Shown one piece after another: positions 33,801 through 42,069 of a stretch of DNA of 64,000 nucleotides. The notes beneath the pieces were generated by a model, which saw only the letters and a list, made by a program, of their open reading frames with translations, was not told the origin of the DNA and searched no databases. Numbering within the stretch: the stretch's first letter is position 1; each line of letters opens with the position of its first letter. The stretch comes from a virus. The position numbers and the translations under genes are program-made. The stretch lies in IMG/VR virus record IMGVR_UViG_3300020220_000020, positions 30,491 to 94,490 of that record. One strand, given 5' to 3'.

Positions 33801-36800
33801 TGGTACTTTTAAAGTAAATCCCAAAAATGTTGATTACTTAAATTCTGAAATATCTCCAGTTTTTGAATTTTCAGGTAAGAAAAAGTTTGTTTCTGGATAT
33901 TCAGTTGGCGACGGATTAAGATCTTACGGTATTTTAATAAATTGTAAAAACATAGATCAGTCAAGTGGTTTAGTAGTGCAGGGAACAATAGAATTCGACG
34001 AACCAATAGTAGACATAATTTTTGATAAACAAGAAATTGAAACTTTTGAGCAAGATGGTTTTTACGGAGAGACCATAGACCAAGATTACAATTATGATAA
34101 TTCTTGTCTTGTAAAAGTTGTATTTTCGGAAGATAAAAAATCTATAAGGATCCTTGCCAAGTTTAGTGAAAACCCATGTTTCTTTGTTGTTAAAATTGGA
34201 GATATAGATGCAAAAAGCAAATTCCTCATAAAAACAAATAATCAAATATCCGATATCGAAAATTATTTTAAATCTAAATTTAATATAGGTTCAGATTTTA
34301 AAGGAACATTTAATAACAACAGGCTTTACTACATATCATCAGATTTTAGTTTTAATAGTTTCTTGCCAGTTTTTGGCAATTTACGTTTTGATGATGATTT
34401 ATTAAATCCAAATTCTCTTCTTGAGTATTCTAGTTTTAATGCTGGTTTTTCTTCTCCCTTAAATGATGTTTCTGGTATTTATAGGCTAGAAGACTATAAT
34501 CATTCGGGTAGCAATATAGTATACGAAGTTATAAAAAATTTAAATATAGATGCACCTAAATCGGATCTTTATGAATTTTCTTTATTTTTGATATTTGAAA
34601 AGAAAACAGTTTTAGTAAGAAATCAAGAGACATTAGAAGATTACTGCTACAGAGTTGGAGGTGCATTGCCAGGTTCAAGTAGCAGTAGCAGTATAGGCAG
34701 CATCAGTAGTAGTAGCAGCAGTAGTAGTAGTTCTTTTGTTCCTCTTCCATGCATTGATGGTAATTCACCAGGTGGCTGTATGGATTTAGATGGAGATGGA
34801 TTTATTGGCGGAGGCGATTTGGGCGTTTTGCTTGGTAATTGGAATAATCCCGGAAATGGTGATTTGGATGGTGATGGCGCAGTAGGCGGTAGTGATCTTG
34901 GAATTCTTCTTGGTAATTGGGGTAGATGTGTTGAGTGTCAGTCTTCATCTTCCTCATCTGGGGACATTTCTTCTTCAAGTTCTAGTAGTAGCGGGACTGG
35001 TCCAGGTACCTTATGTTCTTTTATAGAGGTTGAGGCTGGTGAAAAGATCACTGGAGCCATAAAAAGTGATGGTACGCTTGTTATATGGGGAGATGTGAAT
35101 AGTGAAGTTATAACTTCTTTGCCGTCTTCTCTTCCTCAAATAACTAAAATTTCATTTGGAACTGCCCAAAGTAATGCTCATGCGGTGGCAATTTCATCTG
35201 ATGGTTCAGCATTATGCTGGGGAAATAATTCACAAGGAGAATGCAACGTACCAGGTGATCTAGGAAATGTTATTTCTGTTTCTGCTGGTGCAAATCATAC
35301 TTGTGCTGTAAAAGAAAATGGCGATGTTGTTTGTTGGGGCTTTAATAATTCTGGTCAAACAAATGTTCCATCCGGTCTTAGTGGCGTTTCTAAAATTCAC
35401 TCTCATGCTTCTCATAATATTGCCCTTAAAACAGATGGTACTGTATCTTGCTGGGGTTCTAATTTGCATGGTCAATGCAATGTTCCATCTGGTCTCGATG
35501 ATGTAATAGAAATTTCCACTGGTAGTGGCCATTGCGTTGCGCTTAAGCGAGATGGAACTGTTGTTTGTTGGGGTTTAAATTCAAGTGGTCAGTGCAACGT
35601 TCCCTCTTTTGATGGATTGTCTGCAATCGCTATATCTGCTGGCGGTAGCTTTACCTCTGCTGTCCTGTTAGACGGAACAGTTGTTTCTTGGGGTATGAAC
35701 ACTTTTGGTCAAACTGATGTTCCATCTGGAATGGGATTTGTTATTAAAATAGAATCAGGAGATGATCATACTGTAGTTCTTTTTTCTAATAATACGGTTT
35801 CTTGCTGGGGCAGGAATGATAAAAATCAATGTGATGTTCCAGATTCATGCTTGACTCAAACTGAAATATCTAGATCTCTATCTATTAATCAATGTGATTC
35901 TTACATTGAGGGCCATGCAGAAAATGTATATTCTGGAAGATACAAAATAGGGATTATAACAAGATCAAAGTCTTTGCCAACATTGTCTAGGGATTTGTAT
36001 CCAGGTGGAACAGAGCTTCACATTTTTGATAAAATTTTTGAAAACAAAGGTTCAAATAGGATATCTATAGATGTTAATTACAGAAAGCTTGTTATTGAAG
36101 AAATGGAGCACTTGCTTTCAATAAGTAGTAAGGAAATTTTCTTCACAAATCCATTAAAAGAAATCGACGAAAAGTATCCAAGGTTTATAAGAAATATAAG
36201 AGTTTTTTCTGACGGAGATATAGCTGGCTCCGTAACAAGATTTGCTAATATAGAGGATAAAAGAAGACAATTTGACGCCTTCTTCGGTTCTTGCTCTAGA
36301 AGTCAAGATATACCATCTTATCTTGGCGTTCATATGATGAACGAGAATATAATTTTGGAACAGTCAAATATAAGAATAGGTAAACTTTCATATAAGCCTA
36401 ATTCCAATATTACTCTTGATCCAAGGATATATGATTTTGAGAATATGCAATCTGTTGGGCTTTTGGAAACCCTGTCAAGAAATGAAAGTTTTGAATTTAC
36501 AACTGAAGATCCCGGTGATTTTTACAATGTTTCTGAAATGTCTAGTTCTGTAGATGAGTGGTTTTCAGATAGATCTGGCTTTACTCATGTGGGTTCATAT
36601 CTTGACGGTAAGCACGGCAGTAAATCAATAATTCTTCAGGACAACATTGATAGTATATCATCTGCAAATCCTGTTTTGCAAAATGACTCATATCATGCAA
36701 AGACATATTCTGAAATAAGAAACTATCAATTATCTTCTGGTTATAATGGTAAAATTTCACAAAATCTTGGTAGATCTGATTCAAGTGATTATACTTTCTT

Positions 36801-39800
36801 GGTTGATGCTGCAGTTATAGCGCCAAATCAGTTTATTAAAACGTATAGAACAATTGGACTTTTGAATGATGGAGTTATAAAATTTAATAACGTCTATTCT
36901 AAAAAATCAACATTTGATCAAAACAATAAGACTCTACAGTATGATACTTTAAAATTTTATTTTGAATCATCTTCTGCTCAAGATTATAGTCTTTTTAATC
37001 TTTCTTACCCGGCTAAGGCTGTACTGGACTCTGGAAATGAATATTTAGTGTATATAGACAACAATCATATCGCTAGATTTGTAAATTATCGCATGTCTAT
37101 ACCCCCAGATATCCAATTAAGAAAAGTTGCTGGTGCTACTCTCACCGTACCTAGCAGTGACACAGGCACAACTTTCACCTTTCCTAGCAGTAGCAGTAGC
37201 AGTAGTAGTAGTAGTGATTCTTCTAGTAGTAGTAGTGATTCTTCTAGTAGTAGTAGTGAATCTAGCAGTAGTAGTAGTGAATCTAGCAGTAGTAGTAGTG
37301 AATCTAGCAGTAGTAGTAGTGAATCTAGCAGTAGTAGTAGTGAATCTAGCAGTAGTAGTAGTGAATCTAGCAGTAGTAGCAGTGGTTCCAGCAGTAGTAG
37401 CCAGTCAAGTAGTAGCAGTCAGTCCAGCAGTTCTAGCAACTCCAGCAGTAGTAGCCAGTCAAGTAGTAGCAGTCAGTCCAGCAGTAGCAGCCAGTCCAGT
37501 AGTAGTAGTCAGTCAAGTAGTAGCAGTCAGTCCAGCAGTAGCAGCGGTTCCAGCAGCAGCAGCAGCGGTTCCAGCAGCAGCAGCGATTCCAGCAGTAGCA
37601 GTGGTTCCAGCAGCAGCAGCAGCGGTTCCAGCAGCAGCAGCGGTTCCAGCAGTAGCAGCGGTTCCAGCAGCAGCAGCGGTTCCAGCAGTAGCAGCGGTTC
37701 CAGCAGCAGCAGCGGTTCCAGCAGTAGCAGCAGCGGTTCCAGCAGCAGCAGCGATTCCAGCAGCAGCAGCGATTCCAGCAGTAGTAGCAGTTCCAGCAGT
37801 TCTAGTAGTTATTTTGAAGATATGCCTTTTGGAAATACGAAAGTTTTGATGGTTGCTTCTGGTATCGGTTTTGTAGTCGCTATTGACGAAAATTATAAAT
37901 TAATAGGAAACTATGATCCTGGTCTTGCTAGTGCACAAATTCAGTCTGACATTAATACTATTAATGCATTGTATACAAGTGATGACGATGCAATATACGC
38001 AGAATACGTATCTGCTGGATCTGATTTCTTTGCAATTAAAACATTAAATGGATACTGCGAGGTTTATGGAAATACTTATTCTTCCTCTCTACTTCCACCT
38101 TCTGGACTTAAAATCATAACATTTTCTTGTGGAGGTGATTTTATAGTTGCGATTAGTAGTACCGGTTCATTGGAAGCTTGGGGAAATGATAGCAATATAA
38201 ATAACAATGTCCCATCTGGTTTGTTTACGTCAGTTTCTTGTGGGTCTTCTCACGCATTAGCTATAGACGTTGATGGTTCTGTGTATGCATGGGGCGACAA
38301 CTCTTTTAACCAATCTAATGTTCCATCAGGATTAAAAGCCGTTGAAATTTCTGCTGGTTCAAAGTTCTCATTTGCAATAGATTCTGAATTTAAAGTTGTT
38401 TATTGGGGAGAAATTGATTTTCAGTATAATTCTGGGACCATACCTACCTTTGCTTGTTCTGTTTGGTGCAGAAACGATACTGTTTTAATAGGCGGATTTG
38501 CAAATGAATGGAACCTTTTTACCGATATTTCTACGCACAAATATGAATCGTTTTTGTATTATTTGATAGAGCATCCTATTAGATATAGAAGTAATTCTGA
38601 TATATGGGCTCCTGGTCCAGTTATAGATCTTTTTAGGCTTTATGATTCTAATGCATCAGTTGAGACAAATCTTAATAGATATTGTAGGTTGTTAGGATAC
38701 AAAGACAATATTTGTTCTAGTGATTTTAAGATAAATGATCCATTAGTGCTATCGCAAATACCTGTTTCTGTTTCTGCAAACTCTTTATCAAAGAATATAG
38801 ATGCAAAAAGATTTGAAGAGGATAGAATAGGGCTATGCTATCAGTCAAATATAAAAAATTATAGATCGGACATATATTATAGGGGCTACCTAAACCATTT
38901 TTCTATATTTGGAAAAAATTATTATCTTTCAAAAGATATTCAAAATCAAATATCTTCTTTCGAACCTTCAATTGGAAATGACTACTATGGAAATTCTATA
39001 GTAGCATGGAGATCTCAAGATTCTACAGCTTCAAAAGAAAACAATTACATATACTCTTCTTTTATATATAATGGATCTTCTGACATTAACAAATGCCTTC
39101 TTGATGAAATGCTTTATAAGTTAAAAGATTTCTTTATTTACGATCCATACGATCCATATTCATTTAAAATATTGCCGCAAGTTTGTGAGGTTGAATTTAC
39201 TTTTAAGGCACCAGCTTCTAATACATTTAATTTCTTTGTAGATTTTTATTATGACGATGAATTTAAGAATAAGGCTTATTCTTATTCCTCTTCTGTAGAT
39301 CCTTCTATTTGGTCTGTTGATGGAGTAAATGCATATGCTGATGGCCATTATGCTCAAGCTGGTGATGAATTACTTGTAAGATTCCATGCTTCTGATATTG
39401 AAGAATTGTCAAATAAAGTTTTATTTGTTAAAATAGGTTTTAATTCTCAGTCTTCATCACTCAAACATGGCCTTGTCTCTCAAAATAATAATGAAATTAA
39501 GGACCCACTTGCTGTTTCATCAGATATATCTGGAAATAATCCAAATTTAAATTCAAACTCTAAGATTTGGGTAATGCCAGAAATTATATCTTCTGATATA
39601 AATTTGCCAAAACAGGAATTTATAAATTACAAGTCAGAAGATGGCATACTGAGATTTAATTTTTATGATAATAGCAGGTCGTCATTAGATGGCATTTCAA
39701 TAGGAGAAACAGCTAAATCTTTTTATGTCCATATACAAAGAGGTAGTGGGAACTCTGAATTCTCAGATTTTGTTTTACGTTTTGGTGGCACTGTATCCTA

Positions 39801-42027
39801 TGTTGGTTTTACCAAAGAAGATTTAGATATATCTTCTTCTTACTCAATTGGTGAAGGTGTTGCATATCCTCAATCAAATTCATCAGTTTCTAATGGACTG
39901 GTAGATGGAGAATTTATATCTATAGATTCTTCAGGAAGAAAAATAATGTTTAGGTTAAAAACAAAACAAAATGGTCTCAGATCTTTAAGAGTCGTAATTA
40001 AGGAGAATAAATTTATTTCCGGCAATTTTAATTCTGTATTTTTATGCAACTCAAAAGAATCAGCAGAATGTATTACTCAAATTCCTTTTATAAATAAAAC
40101 TTCAAATTCTTCTTTATTTAAAATTAAAATGGATATTTATTCAGACGAGGATTGCCTAAATTACGTTGGATCTTTTGATTCAAGTGTAAACGTAAATTGC
40201 TTTACAAATGGGATAATGGGATATTATCAGTGTCCTTCTAAAAATATTATATACGTTAACTTTATTCCTCCCGTTATGGAATACATAAATATGTCTGGTT
40301 TTGAACTATCAAATAGTAGCATAGTTTCAATTGAAAAAGCTGATCTAATTTCAGAAAACATATCTAGAAAGTATTTACAGCCAGACATAAAATATCATTT
40401 TAAGGCTTATGCGGTTTTTGACAGTGGAGAATCTACGTTTGTCACAAAATCTAATTTTAAATGTGAGAGTAATTCAAAGAGATCTTTAGAATATACTTCT
40501 CCAGTTCTTGTTTCTTCTGGTAAAAATGTATTGAACAATAATTTGGAAATATGCTCTCTTGCTGGAGGAGAGTCGGTACTATCATGGTCTGACACAAGAT
40601 TTAATAAGCAGAGAGGAACAAGTCTATCTTTCTCTTCTAGTCAATTTAGTTGCATGTTTGCGACCGTTGATATGTCAAATAGATTTGTAAATTCTTCTTC
40701 TCAGGGTGGATATGATAGACATTTTAAATTTGTTTCTGGAGACACAGAACAAACATTTATATCAGAGTATAAATTTATTGCAGACAATTTGGGTAATTTC
40801 TCTTCAATAGGTAGAACGGGTGAAAAAATATTATCTTCTCATATGGCACTTGGAACACAAAGAACGCCAAGGGCATTTGTGCCAATATATAATGAGGGTA
40901 ATGGTAGAACATTTTTTGATCAAACAAATAAATTTGAAACAATAACAAATTATGATGAATTTAGAAGAATAAGGGTAGTTAAAGATTTCGTTGATTATTT
41001 TTCTACAATTTCTGAGGACATAATATATCCAGTAGTTTCTGACTGTTTTGTGCATCTTGATGTTATAGGTGTTCCTGGAACGCAAGCTGTAAGAATAAAA
41101 AATGAAAATGATCAAGATTTCTCTTCATGGCTTCACATACAGGAACCTAATTCTGTTTATATTCAAAATAAATCTCAGCCAGAAAAAGATTTTATATCGG
41201 AATTTTCTCCTTTCTTTTTAGAAAGAGAAAGATTTGTTGTTCCATGGGTTTTAAGCTCTGGAAATGGCATCAAAAAAGTATGCATACAGATACTAACGGC
41301 ATTTGGTGTAACTAATACATTCTGTATAGATATAGTTGTAAATTATAAAAAATTAGATTACGAAGTAGAATTTTATTATGGGGTTGATGATGCGCCTAGT
41401 TCTTCTAGCTCCTCTAGTTCTTCTGGTGGCTTTAGAATACCTTCCTCTTTCTATAGAAGATATCCTGTCTTGAATAATAAAACCATATACGATCCAGAAA
41501 CAGGAACAAGAATTTTTGAAAATGACTTAAGATCATTGAACATAAATGAAACATATGATATATCAAAAATAATAGCAGTCATTACTTTTAAAGACAAAAA
41601 TAGAGTCGAAAGAATAAATAATCTTATGAGATATCCATTCTTCTCATCTAGGTCAAATAATCAGGTAATTGGCGCTAAATTGTATCAGCAGGGTATAGAG
41701 ATAATAGATGTTCCGCTAACTAAAATATCTGATGGTGTTTATGAAGGAGAATTCCAAATAAAACAAAGTGATGGAATTGCTTATAACGATGGTTTGGCAT
41801 CTTTGCAGATTACTATTCCTGGTGAGTGTTTTATGCCAAACATATTTGATTTATTTTCTGAATTTAGGCAGTATAGATCTGCAAACTTGAATACAGAAAT
41901 TAAAGTAGTTAATTATGCTAGCTATATACTTGATTTCTATAACAAAGATGATATTAAAAACAGTTTTGGTTCATCTGGTTATTATTCTGGAACTTTTAAT
42001 TTTTTGAAAAATAATTCTGAAAGATGA
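30868..42027 (+). CDS. giant Ser-rich mosaic appendage protein (RCC1, dockerin-like, poly-Ser), 3719 aa
   Basis: Order of parts: beta-rich N-terminus (1-550); a TolB-like strand pair (ITFDGENRNPHVIS, then HLFFESDRTGESQIYY) near residue 600; beta domains to 1265; a Ser linker; a dockerin-like double calcium loop (about 1295-1357); a second Ser linker; a seven-repeat RCC1 propeller (about 1382-1662); an unrecognised part; a 208-residue poly-Ser tract (2107-2314); a second, degenerate RCC1 cluster (about 2324-2541); then beta domains, including two related modules near 39228 and 40111; and a last Ser linker (41398-41424). There is no signal peptide, LPXTG or membrane anchor, as expected for a virion fibre. 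Binding partner and assembly state are unknown. The multi-domain adhesin plan is clear. Confidence 0.85.
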   Translation: MIKAQFVLKNYSIKNDSIHLSFELNDCIIDGNYSVSFEDAESSESINFVDFDGNKKNIVNLLRNQNAFQGTILYPISKMGKKSNITLFCKILSDSGQSLVLGSNIDVVKNSSKNRSIYLDPPFVQDHSNINIYADGIPDGNAIIEIANKKFKSKVSNGQLNFNIDTRTILKDSDFYGKTLRKMPLEVKIGANNFYGELGVVPKSLRSLQATNDPQRPECVIIDTRPAQDQSFKFEPISLDCFQEPIIGPLYQTDTQKFSPQLTSLDSNFKNCHQGFISDSSTLLSAIKIIGTHASSNVDKEIVDSGFDFYTVASVIVSDDSVPVDVASTVPVVKLVKHHSSTNFDLTFKLRGVIEKPYFYYHSIYVPNNSTLAATDRGSVVFRFPNGNEIAKNFVFGSTDIYSVLNKIKNLIETDAALIKNEIVSEIINTGSRQELIVKSNLEFSIYKGQVSSESNSNKIQVELNTNRALRLFVTDCADRDVLQSISKVVFNTEPFKGAIANVISADSNYISIDFNPGFNKPNGFFISDTTYCVEFFGVKSTERNLVPETLTFNRMISKDGSYIPTINPVVSQNGRVFCQAEINGKYQIFIDNYPNWTQITFDGENRNPHVISDKNGNIHLFFESDRTGESQIYYSCIGYGSFQYNDSALNSFSVELSKVSETDKYFTRIAKDIRPFFILNESFGIEIFPSGILSINSPQLIQNLYSVYCLNEFSGLSPDNFQINYPEGVIAGLSSIVTIGLGQQISVQTIVVSKGISNQGATSFDVDFSASFNGKIKAVIYNIDDSISGQNKFKVFGRSDFVNYNQDGLGFDIPSMNDIAFEVVNNDSSNTSKINIAGTFEGLSSDIDIFIIKVILENVGSENTATSANLVASQNSLGNQISNTNCIVAVNPSEDFGAFRYPVYRDTNDTLFDGIYSSLNLGYEFNFSLIGNSSSNGYNISGFEEFTQISFSLSNFFSSPSSFDDFVFGTKLLSRSFGTFKVNPKNVDYLNSEISPVFEFSGKKKFVSGYSVGDGLRSYGILINCKNIDQSSGLVVQGTIEFDEPIVDIIFDKQEIETFEQDGFYGETIDQDYNYDNSCLVKVVFSEDKKSIRILAKFSENPCFFVVKIGDIDAKSKFLIKTNNQISDIENYFKSKFNIGSDFKGTFNNNRLYYISSDFSFNSFLPVFGNLRFDDDLLNPNSLLEYSSFNAGFSSPLNDVSGIYRLEDYNHSGSNIVYEVIKNLNIDAPKSDLYEFSLFLIFEKKTVLVRNQETLEDYCYRVGGALPGSSSSSSIGSISSSSSSSSSSFVPLPCIDGNSPGGCMDLDGDGFIGGGDLGVLLGNWNNPGNGDLDGDGAVGGSDLGILLGNWGRCVECQSSSSSSGDISSSSSSSSGTGPGTLCSFIEVEAGEKITGAIKSDGTLVIWGDVNSEVITSLPSSLPQITKISFGTAQSNAHAVAISSDGSALCWGNNSQGECNVPGDLGNVISVSAGANHTCAVKENGDVVCWGFNNSGQTNVPSGLSGVSKIHSHASHNIALKTDGTVSCWGSNLHGQCNVPSGLDDVIEISTGSGHCVALKRDGTVVCWGLNSSGQCNVPSFDGLSAIAISAGGSFTSAVLLDGTVVSWGMNTFGQTDVPSGMGFVIKIESGDDHTVVLFSNNTVSCWGRNDKNQCDVPDSCLTQTEISRSLSINQCDSYIEGHAENVYSGRYKIGIITRSKSLPTLSRDLYPGGTELHIFDKIFENKGSNRISIDVNYRKLVIEEMEHLLSISSKEIFFTNPLKEIDEKYPRFIRNIRVFSDGDIAGSVTRFANIEDKRRQFDAFFGSCSRSQDIPSYLGVHMMNENIILEQSNIRIGKLSYKPNSNITLDPRIYDFENMQSVGLLETLSRNESFEFTTEDPGDFYNVSEMSSSVDEWFSDRSGFTHVGSYLDGKHGSKSIILQDNIDSISSANPVLQNDSYHAKTYSEIRNYQLSSGYNGKISQNLGRSDSSDYTFLVDAAVIAPNQFIKTYRTIGLLNDGVIKFNNVYSKKSTFDQNNKTLQYDTLKFYFESSSAQDYSLFNLSYPAKAVLDSGNEYLVYIDNNHIARFVNYRMSIPPDIQLRKVAGATLTVPSSDTGTTFTFPSSSSSSSSSSDSSSSSSDSSSSSSESSSSSSESSSSSSESSSSSSESSSSSSESSSSSSESSSSSSGSSSSSQSSSSSQSSSSSNSSSSSQSSSSSQSSSSSQSSSSSQSSSSSQSSSSSGSSSSSSGSSSSSDSSSSSGSSSSSSGSSSSSGSSSSSGSSSSSGSSSSSGSSSSSGSSSSSSGSSSSSDSSSSSDSSSSSSSSSSSSYFEDMPFGNTKVLMVASGIGFVVAIDENYKLIGNYDPGLASAQIQSDINTINALYTSDDDAIYAEYVSAGSDFFAIKTLNGYCEVYGNTYSSSLLPPSGLKIITFSCGGDFIVAISSTGSLEAWGNDSNINNNVPSGLFTSVSCGSSHALAIDVDGSVYAWGDNSFNQSNVPSGLKAVEISAGSKFSFAIDSEFKVVYWGEIDFQYNSGTIPTFACSVWCRNDTVLIGGFANEWNLFTDISTHKYESFLYYLIEHPIRYRSNSDIWAPGPVIDLFRLYDSNASVETNLNRYCRLLGYKDNICSSDFKINDPLVLSQIPVSVSANSLSKNIDAKRFEEDRIGLCYQSNIKNYRSDIYYRGYLNHFSIFGKNYYLSKDIQNQISSFEPSIGNDYYGNSIVAWRSQDSTASKENNYIYSSFIYNGSSDINKCLLDEMLYKLKDFFIYDPYDPYSFKILPQVCEVEFTFKAPASNTFNFFVDFYYDDEFKNKAYSYSSSVDPSIWSVDGVNAYADGHYAQAGDELLVRFHASDIEELSNKVLFVKIGFNSQSSSLKHGLVSQNNNEIKDPLAVSSDISGNNPNLNSNSKIWVMPEIISSDINLPKQEFINYKSEDGILRFNFYDNSRSSLDGISIGETAKSFYVHIQRGSGNSEFSDFVLRFGGTVSYVGFTKEDLDISSSYSIGEGVAYPQSNSSVSNGLVDGEFISIDSSGRKIMFRLKTKQNGLRSLRVVIKENKFISGNFNSVFLCNSKESAECITQIPFINKTSNSSLFKIKMDIYSDEDCLNYVGSFDSSVNVNCFTNGIMGYYQCPSKNIIYVNFIPPVMEYINMSGFELSNSSIVSIEKADLISENISRKYLQPDIKYHFKAYAVFDSGESTFVTKSNFKCESNSKRSLEYTSPVLVSSGKNVLNNNLEICSLAGGESVLSWSDTRFNKQRGTSLSFSSSQFSCMFATVDMSNRFVNSSSQGGYDRHFKFVSGDTEQTFISEYKFIADNLGNFSSIGRTGEKILSSHMALGTQRTPRAFVPIYNEGNGRTFFDQTNKFETITNYDEFRRIRVVKDFVDYFSTISEDIIYPVVSDCFVHLDVIGVPGTQAVRIKNENDQDFSSWLHIQEPNSVYIQNKSQPEKDFISEFSPFFLERERFVVPWVLSSGNGIKKVCIQILTAFGVTNTFCIDIVVNYKKLDYEVEFYYGVDDAPSSSSSSSSSGGFRIPSSFYRRYPVLNNKTIYDPETGTRIFENDLRSLNINETYDISKIIAVITFKDKNRVERINNLMRYPFFSSRSNNQVIGAKLYQQGIEIIDVPLTKISDGVYEGEFQIKQSDGIAYNDGLASLQITIPGECFMPNIFDLFSEFRQYRSANLNTEIKVVNYASYILDFYNKDDIKNSFGSSGYYSGTFNFLKNNSER
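34675..34734 (+). repeat. Ser linker before dockerin-like region
   Basis: About 20 codons that are nearly all Ser (AGT/AGC), broken only by Ile and Gly. The tract separates upstream beta domains from the Cys-bounded dockerin-like segment. Confidence 0.85.
34750..34938 (+). other. dockerin-like double calcium-binding loop region
   Basis: Within the giant protein, two copies of D-x-D-G-D-G followed by DLG-x-LLGNW occur about 26 residues apart (MDLDGDGFIGGGDLGVLLGN and GDLDGDGAVGGSDLGILLGN). They are bounded by Cys residues and poly-Ser linkers. In dockerin type I repeats such loops bind calcium. Cohesin partners are not seen in this window. Confidence 0.75.
34942..34992 (+). repeat. Ser linker between dockerin-like and RCC1 regions
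   Basis: Two runs of Ser codons separated by Gly-Asp-Ile, using mixed TCT/TCA/AGT codons. Confidence 0.85.
35011..35853 (+). repeat. RCC1-type seven-repeat beta-propeller region
   Basis: Seven repeats of about 40 residues each have a core strand such as VVCWGFNNSGQTNVPSGL, ALCWGNNSQGECNVPG and VSCWGSNLHGQCNVPSGL, with 'h-x-A-L-K-x-D-G-T-V' between cores. Seven is the blade number of the RCC1 propeller. Four to five blades carry Cys before Trp, which is uncommon. Confidence 0.85.
37186..37809 (+). repeat. 208-residue poly-Ser tract with periodic D/E/Q/N/G spacers
   Basis: An uninterrupted run of Ser codons with one other residue every seven residues at first (D, then six E; a 21-base unit) and mainly every six later (Q, N, then G or D; an 18-base unit). 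The first part uses mostly AGT, later parts AGC and TCC, so the DNA consists of diverged short tandem repeats. All unit lengths are multiples of three, so expansion or contraction keeps the reading frame. GC content is clearly above that of the flanks. Confidence 0.97.
37837..38490 (+). repeat. second, degenerate RCC1-like cluster
   Basis: About five weaker repeats, including EAWGNDSNINNNVPSGL and YAWGDNSFNQSNVPSGLK. They follow the poly-Ser tract and lack the Cys of the first cluster. They could form an incomplete propeller, or complete one with flanking strands. Confidence 0.7.
41398..41424 (+). repeat. C-terminal Ser linker of giant protein
   Basis: Nine consecutive Ser codons (AGT, TCT, AGC and TCC mixed), followed by Gly-Gly, separate the last beta domain from the preceding part. 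Confidence 0.85.
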
Positions 42028-42069
42028 GTTCATGTATTTTTTTTGTAATTATACTCTAATGGAGATATT
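42028..42069 (+). promoter_or_regulatory. longest intergenic gap; weak promoter candidate and RBS
   Basis: This 42-base gap is the largest in the window. It holds TATACT (42050-42055), close to a bacterial -10 element. A poor -35-like TTCATG (42029-42034) sits 15 bases upstream, and GGAG (42061-42064) serves as ribosome binding site for ATG 42070. No hairpin terminator was seen. The ribosome binding site is convincing; the promoter is speculative. Confidence 0.25.

Noticed and set aside
37186-37809. CRISPR-like or minisatellite non-coding repeat array
   Set aside because: Repeat units are 18 or 21 bases with no unique spacers, and they continue one open reading frame encoding Ser.
37127-37849. 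240-aa frame rich in Val and Ala on the + strand
   Set aside because: It is the shifted reading of the poly-Ser repeats (AGT and AGC codons read as GTA and GCA). Its low-complexity composition and position inside the giant gene mark it as a shadow.
42028-42069. Rho-independent terminator after the 3,719-aa gene
   Set aside because: A T-rich run is present, but no GC-rich hairpin precedes it.
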